NCBI GenBank assembly: GCA_003662985.1
Contig: QMZD01000014.1
Coordinates: 1 to 12,345 of the forward strand
Direction of reading: 5' to 3'
Length of the DNA stretch: 12,345 nt
DNA from: Archaeoglobales archaeon
Lineage (GTDB): Archaea > Halobacteriota > Archaeoglobi > Archaeoglobales > Archaeoglobaceae
Each line of letters begins with the position of its first letter. The stretch's first letter is position 1. Shown one piece after another: positions 6,657-12,345 of the stretch. The position numbers and the translations under genes are program-made. The notes beneath the pieces are model-generated. The model had not been told where the DNA came from. It saw only the letters and a list, made by a program, of their open reading frames with translations, and did not search any database.

Positions 6657-7910
6657 TCATCTATCCGCCTCCGGCGGGAAGTATCCAAAGCTTCCGTAAA
6701 TCGCTTGGAGATCTGCCAACCTTTCACCTCTTAAAGCTTCCATGAATCCCTTTAGATAGTACCAGCCCGGGGTTATCACTCTAGCCCTATACGGAATATT
6801 CGACTCTCCATCACTTATAATCGAATAAAGCAGAGTCCCCCTTGCAGCCTCCGTAAGAGAGGTGAACTCTCCTGAAGGGAGAACTAGGTTTCCAAAGACC
6901 TTGAAGAAGAAACCCCTTATATCGGAGGACGCCACTTCAGAGTACTCTTGAAGGATGTCTTCGCTGATGATATTTCCCTCAGGCATGCTCCTTAGCTCGT
7001 TTACGGCTTGTCTGATTATAGAAATGCTCTGAGCTATTTCCTCAACTCTGACGAGGAATCTTGAATATGAATCTCCATGGTCAGAAATTGGGATCTCCCA
7101 ACTGACGGAATCGTAAGCCTCGTATGGTTCTACAGCCCTTACATCGTACTCTACTCCACTCGCTCTCAGGAAAGGCCCTACAACGCCAAATTTAATTGCT
7201 TCCTCTTTGCTAAGAACACCAACATCCTTTAGCCTTTCAATGACAGTTGGATTTCTGATGAAGATCTTCTCAAAGCTCTTCAATCTTTTTTCCAAAACGA
7301 AAGTTGTTTTCCTTACAAATTCAAGCGTTTTCCAGGGCACATCCCTCCTTACCCCTCCCGGAATGATGAAAGATGAAGTGACCCTTACTCCACTAATCCT
7401 TGTGATAGCCTCTACTATCGGCTCTCTAAGAGCGAAAGGCCACATAAAGCCAGTAGTGTGGCCCAGGAAAACAGCAAGGATTCCGGCATCGTAAAGATGT
7501 GTTCCTATCCTGCTTAACTCTGCAAGAATCATCCTGATGTATTTCGCCCTCTCCGGAACCTCAACATCCAGAGCGTTCTCTATCGCCCTAACATATCCGA
7601 GGGTAACGTTTCCCGTGTCCATTATCGCCGGTCTTTCGAAAAGAGGTATATTCTGAATGTAAAGCCTGTTTTCTGCAAGCTTCTCCATGCACCTGTGAAC
7701 GTAGCCAGGGTCTGGAATTGCCTCGAGTATCACGTCACCCTTTATCCGAAGTATAAGTCTCATGTGCCCGCTTCCAGGATGCTGTGGACCTACCAGAACA
7801 ACGTAATCGTCTCCTCTATAAGCCTCTTCCAAGAATTTCTTTGGGATGGGGAGGAAAAGATCAGTTGGGGGCTGGACCGGAACGTCAAGAACAACTTCTC
7901 TTTCAGTCAC
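6657..7910 (-). CDS. fqoD: Fqo catalytic subunit D (NuoD, 49-kDa family)
   Basis: This 417-residue soluble subunit builds the quinone pocket with FqoB. The N-terminal [11 protein letters not shown] (41-51) supplies H44, and Y84 in NRLYIQ matches the quinone-ligand Tyr of complex I (Thermus Nqo4 H38/Y87). [18 protein letters not shown] (121-138) and [12 protein letters not shown] (179-190) are core family blocks. The tail [18 protein letters not shown] (400-417) corresponds to the conserved C terminus of the family. As in NuoD, the NiFe-binding cysteines of the related hydrogenases are absent. The start is GTG 7910, overlapping the fqoBC stop as GTGA, with a strong GAGGAGGTGA at 7915-7924. Confidence 0.95.
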   Translation of the reverse strand: MTEREVVLDVPVQPPTDLFLPIPKKFLEEAYRGDDYVVLVGPQHPGSGHMRLILRIKGDVILEAIPDPGYVHRCMEKLAENRLYIQNIPLFERPAIMDTGNVTLGYVRAIENALDVEVPERAKYIRMILAELSRIGTHLYDAGILAVFLGHTTGFMWPFALREPIVEAITRISGVRVTSSFIIPGGVRRDVPWKTLEFVRKTTFVLEKRLKSFEKIFIRNPTVIERLKDVGVLSKEEAIKFGVVGPFLRASGVEYDVRAVEPYEAYDSVSWEIPISDHGDSYSRFLVRVEEIAQSISIIRQAVNELRSMPEGNIISEDILQEYSEVASSDIRGFFFKVFGNLVLPSGEFTSLTEAARGTLLYSIISDGESNIPYRARVITPGWYYLKGFMEALRGERLADLQAIYGSFGYFPPEADR

Positions 7911-8983
7911 TGTTTCACCTCCTCATAATACTGCTCCTCTCTGAGCTTCCTATCTTTTCTCAGTGGAAATTCAGGTGTGTCAGGAGCTAAAAGAAATCTC
8001 TCTCCCATCGCCGGATTTCCGTCGAACCATATCCCAAAAAGATCATACATCTCCCTTTCAAGGTAGTCGGCACTAGGCCAGAAGACTGTCAGACTGGGAA
8101 ATCTTGCATCGCTCCTCGGAATTCTTGCAAAAATGTTAACAATCACAGGCATTAGCTCTTTAACAGAGTAGCTCGAGAGCTGATATTCTACAATAAAACT
8201 GTCTTCATGCGGAATGTCAATAACATTAACGTTTTTAACATGATCGAATTTCTTGCTTAATTTGCTCGCGATAGTTACAACATCCTTTTTTTCAACATGG
8301 ATTGCGATCCTGTTTTTATCCGTTATAGTTATAGACTTGTAAAGTCCTTTAAGCTCCGATTTCATTTCCTCAACTAACTTTTCCCCAAATTCCCAGTCGA
8401 CATCTCTAGGAACATCCAATTTTATAGGCGGAGTTGGAGAGCAATATCTGGGTGAAGGGGGTACTAGGGGTTGCTCGCTCCTTGCTTTAATACCCGATAG
8501 ATCGTATTTTTCAAATTCGATCGTACTTCTAGCTTCTCCAGACATTATTTTATCCTGTAGAGCCCTAATCGCCCTTAAGAGGGATTCAGGAGTGGGAGGG
8601 CAACCAGGAACAAAGAAATCAACTGGCACAACATCCGACGGCCGTACCATATGGTAGCCATTCCAGAAGAGGCCGCCCTTAAGCCCGCAAGCCCCCATCA
8701 CGATCACGAACTTTGGTTCCGGCATTTGCTCGTAGGTTATCTTCAAAACTCTTGCCATCTTTCTTGTAATCGCTCCCTCAACTATTATCAGATTGGTTTG
8801 CCTTGCTATACCGTAGTTTAAGGAACCTAACCTCTCACCATCATAACCGCTCGCATACGCATGGGCGAGCTCAACACCACAGCATGCGGTAACCAGATGG
8901 ACGGGCCACAGACTCCATTTCGTCCCCCACTTCTTAAACGGGGCGAAAATTCCTGAGTTTAGGAAATCCACACTATCATCCAT
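7907..8983 (-). CDS. fqoBC: Fused Fqo subunit B/C (NuoB-NuoC)
   Basis: This 358-residue protein joins two complex I subunits in one open frame. Residues 1 to about 150 are NuoB-like: C34 and C35 in ACCG, C99 in GACG and C128 in PGCPP are the ligands of the terminal N2-type [4Fe-4S] cluster that reduces quinone. A proline-rich linker (about 170-190) leads to a NuoC-like domain with the signature [18 protein letters not shown] (307-324). I recall the same fusion in A. fulgidus, so it is a lineage trait rather than an error. A GTG at 8992 is in frame, but ATG 8983 was chosen because a GAGGTGA sits five bases upstream. It overlaps fqoA by eight bases and fqoD by three. Confidence 0.94.
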   Translation of the reverse strand: MDDSVDFLNSGIFAPFKKWGTKWSLWPVHLVTACCGVELAHAYASGYDGERLGSLNYGIARQTNLIIVEGAITRKMARVLKITYEQMPEPKFVIVMGACGLKGGLFWNGYHMVRPSDVVPVDFFVPGCPPTPESLLRAIRALQDKIMSGEARSTIEFEKYDLSGIKARSEQPLVPPSPRYCSPTPPIKLDVPRDVDWEFGEKLVEEMKSELKGLYKSITITDKNRIAIHVEKKDVVTIASKLSKKFDHVKNVNVIDIPHEDSFIVEYQLSSYSVKELMPVIVNIFARIPRSDARFPSLTVFWPSADYLEREMYDLFGIWFDGNPAMGERFLLAPDTPEFPLRKDRKLREEQYYEEVKQ

Positions 8984-9347
8984 AGGCCTCACCTCTTCTG
9001 TAGGCCATGTCCAGGGCTATCTTGTAGGCAAAGTAAATTGCCGGGATAAAAATCAGAGCCGAAATTCCAAGAAGGAGGAAAAAATTCAATGTGGGATATA
9101 CCGCTAAAAGGAGAAGGACAACTATCACCGGCTCCACCGCCATGAACATGTACATATAGCCAAAGTACTGCATAGGAATTCTCTTTTTCGGATTTCTGAT
9201 GGGGAGGTTTCCAGCCTCATACCTCAAGATCTTTATGTCAGATTTTTTGTATCTTGGAAGGATCTTGCTCAGGATAAGTATCGCCCCGTCCATCACCAAG
9301 CTTATCAGGATCAGAGCCCCGATGATTATGATGTTATCCTCAATCAT
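8976..9347 (-). CDS. fqoA: Fqo membrane subunit A (NuoA family)
   Basis: This 123-residue protein has three membrane helices (about 5-28, 68-85 and 89-110), the normal NuoA form and length. YEAGN (43-47) belongs to the conserved loop between helices 1 and 2, and [13 protein letters not shown] (61-73) carries E72, the acidic residue in helix 2 that is conserved in complex I. The subunit helps form the quinone/proton junction with FqoH and FqoJ. A near-perfect AAGGAGGTG (9353-9361) precedes ATG 9347. It lies 33 bases after fqoN and overlaps fqoBC by eight. Confidence 0.92.
   Translation of the reverse strand: MIEDNIIIIGALILISLVMDGAILILSKILPRYKKSDIKILRYEAGNLPIRNPKKRIPMQYFGYMYMFMAVEPVIVVLLLLAVYPTLNFFLLLGISALIFIPAIYFAYKIALDMAYRRGEAYG
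8989..8995 (-). promoter_or_regulatory. Ribosome binding site that fixes the fqoBC start
   Basis: GAGGTGA on the minus strand sits five bases before ATG 8983. It overlaps the upstream GTG at 8992, which would be buried in it, so initiation at the ATG is favoured. Confidence 0.75.
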
Positions 9348-9352
9348 ACCCC

Positions 9353-9361
9353 CACCTCCTT
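9353..9361 (-). promoter_or_regulatory. Strong ribosome binding site of fqoA
   Basis: AAGGAGGTG on the minus strand lies five bases before ATG 9347, in the short gap after fqoN. It is one of the strongest such sites in the operon. Confidence 0.75.
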
Positions 9362-9380
9362 ACCATAACTATAAAACCAA

Positions 9381-10625
9381 TCATAAAGCCACCCCGAATG
9401 TACTCATTATCCCCTTCACACTTTGCACGAACCAATCTGGCGGATAGAGAGTTATGATTATAAGAGCAACAGCAAGTAAACCAATAACGTTTGCCATACC
9501 TATTCCCTTCCCCTTTCCAAGCTCCCTTGCAAGCCTGAGATAATATGGAACCGATATGGCCGAATTGATAACCAATAGAACGGCTAACCACAGGTATCCA
9601 GAGTTAACGAGGGAGAGAGCTATGAAAAGCTTACTCCAGAAACCCATCAAGGGTGGAATGCCGATGAAGGAAAGGGCAAGCATGTAGGTTACTGGAGTTC
9701 CAACTCCTTCTTTCTTTATCGCAGTAAAGAAGCCGATTTTCCCAGCTGAATTTGCAAACAACTGCAGCAAAGCCCCGGCTATCGCGAGATAGATGAATTC
9801 TAGATTGACCACCGCAACAAAGGTTGCGATCACGTAGCCCATGTTAGCAACCGTCGAATATCCAAGAACCCTTCCATGTTCTTTGCTCGTCAAGGCCCCT
9901 ATGTTCCCGACGAACATGGAGACCACCGCGAGAAAAGCTGCAAACATCGTTATTGATTCGGTAACGGGGTTTGCAGTTGCGACCAGAATCTTAAAGGCGA
10001 CGACAAATGGGACAATTTTCGCAAGGGAAGCTATGATCGAGATGGGTATAGGATCTGCTGCCGTAAAGACATCGGGAACCCATTCATGAAGGGGGGCCAC
10101 GCCTACTTCAAGACTCAATCCCAGAACGAGAAAGACGTAGCCGATTATGTAAAGAGTTGGATTTGCAGCCGAATGGGAGAAAACAAGGAGCATTGCGCCG
10201 ATTATGAAGAGAACCGTTGCGAGAACCATGAACGTGATGTATTTGATTCCAACTTCCAGCCCATTCTCCTCACCCAACAAAACGAGAACATACGTGGGAA
10301 CCGAGACCAAAACAAAAGTTCCCAGTATAATGGCAAAATCATTGCTTTGAATTACCCATATCGTTGCGAAAACCATTAGGGCGATGAGGGTATAGTCCAC
10401 GCCCTTTATCTGATTTTCAGAGATGTAGAGGCTGAGAATGTTCATAAAGCCAATTCCAACTATAAACAGGCCGTAAAAGTACGTCTCACCTGTTAAAGAT
10501 AGCAGGCTGATCAGGATCGCGATTATCGAGGCAACAAATCCGACTCTCCTGTCTTTCAACGAAAAGGCTGCTCCGAGGGTTAAAAAGATGAGTGATACGA
10601 ATAATGCTGACGTAAAAACCGGCAT
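9381..10625 (-). CDS. fqoN: Fqo antiporter-like subunit N (NuoN family)
   Basis: This 414-residue membrane protein with about 12-14 helices is one of the three antiporter-like ion-pumping subunits. Landmarks are VGIKYI (125-130, the helix 6 lysine K128), PLHEWVPDVF (178-187), SLAKIVPF (200-207, K203), GYSTVANMGY (255-264) and MGFWSKLF (327-334, K332). Helix 7 reads LSLEVGVAPLHEW, with E173 where NuoN usually has lysine (FK.S..PFH.W). The proline-aspartate VPDV is kept but the usual YEGAP is replaced by FTAAD. It is shorter than NuoN (about 450-490). The ATG directly follows the fqoL TGA with no gap, and GGTGG within fqoL can serve as ribosome binding site. Confidence 0.92.
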   Translation of the reverse strand: MPVFTSALFVSLIFLTLGAAFSLKDRRVGFVASIIAILISLLSLTGETYFYGLFIVGIGFMNILSLYISENQIKGVDYTLIALMVFATIWVIQSNDFAIILGTFVLVSVPTYVLVLLGEENGLEVGIKYITFMVLATVLFIIGAMLLVFSHSAANPTLYIIGYVFLVLGLSLEVGVAPLHEWVPDVFTAADPIPISIIASLAKIVPFVVAFKILVATANPVTESITMFAAFLAVVSMFVGNIGALTSKEHGRVLGYSTVANMGYVIATFVAVVNLEFIYLAIAGALLQLFANSAGKIGFFTAIKKEGVGTPVTYMLALSFIGIPPLMGFWSKLFIALSLVNSGYLWLAVLLVINSAISVPYYLRLARELGKGKGIGMANVIGLLAVALIIITLYPPDWFVQSVKGIMSTFGVAL

Positions 10626-12345
10626 TCAGTACCACCCCACAAGTGATATTACAACTATGAAAAGCATTATCCAAGCAACGACTATTTTTAGATACGTTGT
10701 CATGTATCCTTTCTGCACATATCTAATCATTCTCGATACAACATCGAAGGAGGAGGGTATCGCTCGATGGAAGAAGAAATCAATCCCCATGTTCGAGTAA
10801 TCGACAATCGCCGCGATGAACCACCCGACTTTTGGAACTATGAAATCATTCAGGAAGGGGAGATACATTCTGTCGGTGAGAAATACTCCAATTTTCGAGA
10901 AAGCCTTAACACTGGGTTGGTATAGGGTTATGAGATACGAAGCGGTAACGAGAATCCCAACAGCGAAGGATGTTTTCAGAAAGCCTTCTTCAACGAAGTG
11001 TTCACCATATTCTTCGATGGAGAATATTGCAAAAATCAAAAGAAAGAGCATAGAAACCATAGTCGCATAGGCAAGCTTCATCAATCCTCCGCCCTCCAAG
11101 TGCTCATGCTTCGGTTGCTCACCCTTCAAAAAGTTAAGGCTCAGGAACTTAGCGAGAAAAGCAGAGTAAATAACTGATGCTATAACAAGCAGATAGAAAG
11201 GCAATGTCAGTCCTTCCTCTACTAAATGCTCCATCACACCATCCATCGCCGATTTTACCCAGTAAGCTGTGAAGGGGGGAATGCCTGAGAGGAAAAGAGT
11301 CGCTACTATCGTTACGATGAAAGCTGCTTTCATTTTCTTGGCGAAAACGAGATTTCCAACGCAGAATCTATCATGGGTAGCATGAATGAGGTGACCAGCC
11401 ACGAGGAAGAGCGATGCCTTTGCAAATGCATGAACCATGAGATACCAGAATGCAACGACCACCGCAATCTGTCCGACCCAGAAAGAGGCTGCAGAGGTGG
11501 CAAACATCAAGCCAAGACTCGACATCGTAGATGCTGCAAGCAAGACCTTCCTCTCTCTTAAGCCTAGAGCAACGGAGGCTCCATAGAGGGCTGAGATTAA
11601 CCCCAAAAAGAGGACTACCAGATAAACCACGGCCAAAGCCGGACTCTCAGTACTCCAAGGCTGAATGTACCACGTCAAACGCATGAAGAGATACGTCCCA
11701 GCTGCAACCATAGTTGCGCTGTGAAGTAGAGCGCTGACAGTTGTAGGACCTGTCATAGCGGTCATGAGCCATTCACTGAAGGGAAGCTGAGCTGACTTCG
11801 TGAAAGGCCCCATCAGAAAGAGCATTAGAAGGAGTATCGTACCTACGAAACCTATTTTTTCGAAGAGCCCATCCCACGGAATGTTGTGTATATCAAGCGT
11901 TCCGACAAAGGCGTAAATTGCTGCTATCGCAAAGAACATCGGCATGTCGCCAAATCTTATTGTTGAGATTGCTCTCCAGCCCCCAAAGCTCGGAGACCAG
12001 CTCATCTCAAGCGGGCCAACTTTCCTTCCTCGCTTCCCAACGAATGTGATATCGTCGTCATCCCTGAACCAGTGCCCTATGAGGGCCCAAGAAGCAAGTC
12101 CAAGTCCTTCCCAGCCTATAAGTAGTGTAAGGAGATTGTCGCTGTAAACGACGAGCAGCATCGAGGCTGTAAAAACGTTGAAGAAGAACCAGTACCACCC
12201 AAGCCTGTAGTCATCTTTCATGTACTCGAGGCCATAAACGCCTATGAGAAAGGCTATTAAAGCCGTTAGAACTCCCATATACCTGCTCAAATAGTCTACA
12301 ACGAAAACGAAGTTTATGTTAAATTCAGGTATCCAGGGATAGGTA
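10626..12345 (-). CDS. fqoL: Fqo antiporter-like subunit L (NuoL family), 5' end outside window
   Basis: The frame is open to the window edge (572 residues seen, no start). The first residues, TYPWIPEFNINFVFVVDYLS, are the usual NuoL lead-in, so the TTG at 12290 is not a start. Numbering from that codon: GWEGLGLASWALIGHW (59-74) with the helix 5 glutamate E61; KSAQLPF (165-171) with pumping lysine K165; GPTTVSALLHSATMV (181-195) with H190; HAFAKASLFLVAGH (287-300) with K291; and K346 in helix 12. A long C-terminal amphipathic region and a final helix (about 536-552) form the lateral arm typical of NuoL. Residues about 78-110 form a charged and aromatic insertion absent from common NuoL. FqoM, K and J should lie beyond 12345. 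Confidence 0.94.
   Translation of the reverse strand, partial: TYPWIPEFNINFVFVVDYLSRYMGVLTALIAFLIGVYGLEYMKDDYRLGWYWFFFNVFTASMLLVVYSDNLLTLLIGWEGLGLASWALIGHWFRDDDDITFVGKRGRKVGPLEMSWSPSFGGWRAISTIRFGDMPMFFAIAAIYAFVGTLDIHNIPWDGLFEKIGFVGTILLLMLFLMGPFTKSAQLPFSEWLMTAMTGPTTVSALLHSATMVAAGTYLFMRLTWYIQPWSTESPALAVVYLVVLFLGLISALYGASVALGLRERKVLLAASTMSSLGLMFATSAASFWVGQIAVVVAFWYLMVHAFAKASLFLVAGHLIHATHDRFCVGNLVFAKKMKAAFIVTIVATLFLSGIPPFTAYWVKSAMDGVMEHLVEEGLTLPFYLLVIASVIYSAFLAKFLSLNFLKGEQPKHEHLEGGGLMKLAYATMVSMLFLLIFAIFSIEEYGEHFVEEGFLKTSFAVGILVTASYLITLYQPSVKAFSKIGVFLTDRMYLPFLNDFIVPKVGWFIAAIVDYSNMGIDFFFHRAIPSSFDVVSRMIRYVQKGYMTTYLKIVVAWIMLFIVVISLVGWY

Noticed and set aside
8984..8992. GTG at 8992 as the fqoBC start
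   Set aside because: It lies inside the GAGGTGA ribosome binding site that serves ATG 8983, and adds only three residues.
9340..9591. Minus-strand 83-residue frame between fqoN and fqoA
   Set aside because: It is a shifted frame within the fqoN 3' end with no conserved features, and fqoN is intact over the region.
10626..12290. TTG at 12290 as the fqoL start
   Set aside because: The frame continues without a stop to the window edge, and the upstream residues match the NuoL N-terminal region.
3642..12345. Bacterial-type NADH dehydrogenase
   Set aside because: No NuoE, NuoF or NuoG homologues are present. The input subunit is an FrhB-type F420H2 dehydrogenase, so NADH is not the expected donor.

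Overview
The window looks like the chromosome of a hyperthermophilic archaeon of the order Archaeoglobales (Archaeoglobus, Ferroglobus or Geoglobus type). The main evidence is an F420H2:quinone oxidoreductase (fqo) operon in the order L-N-A-BC-D-H-I-F with a fused NuoB/NuoC-type subunit, the arrangement I recall from Archaeoglobus fulgidus. Frequent AGA/AGG arginine and ATA isoleucine codons, TATA-like boxes with little or no leader, and strong GGAGGTG ribosome binding sites inside the operon agree with this. The genus and species cannot be fixed from the sequence alone.

Layout. At the left edge (1-172) is the 3' end of a probable transposase gene, cut by the window. After about 110 bases comes a CooC-type nickel-insertion ATPase (283-1044, plus strand). 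It converges on a UbiA-family prenyltransferase (1073-1939, minus strand) of the type used in menaquinone synthesis. The UbiA gene shares a divergent promoter region with a plus-strand pair: a CitG-like triphosphoribosyl-dephospho-CoA synthase homologue (2042-2926) and a DUF447 flavin-binding-fold protein (3005-3565). This pair converges on the end of the fqo operon. From 3642 to the right edge everything lies on the minus strand. In transcription order the genes are fqoL (5' end beyond position 12345), fqoN, fqoA, fqoBC, fqoD, fqoH, fqoI and fqoF, with overlaps or very short gaps throughout.

How the genes work together. FqoF oxidises reduced coenzyme F420. Electrons pass through the iron-sulfur clusters of FqoI and the FqoB part of FqoBC to menaquinone at the FqoB/FqoD/FqoH interface. 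The antiporter-like subunits FqoL and FqoN (with FqoM, K and J expected beyond the right edge) translocate ions. The UbiA-type enzyme would attach the prenyl tail to the quinone precursor, so it plausibly supplies the electron acceptor of this complex. CooC would mature the nickel site of a carbon monoxide dehydrogenase, but no such enzyme is encoded here. The CitG-like/DUF447 pair probably serves one-carbon cofactor metabolism rather than citrate lyase.

Unusual points are: two extra [4Fe-4S] motifs in FqoI, a 9-bp repeat array giving FqoF a Lys-Glu-Asn repeat tail, a transposase end just upstream of cooC with an open frame running into it, a hydrophilic insertion in FqoL, and an acidic residue in FqoN where the family usually has a key lysine. 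I found no RNA gene, CRISPR array or phage module. Apart from the documented fqo relatives, I see no convincing previously undescribed system.
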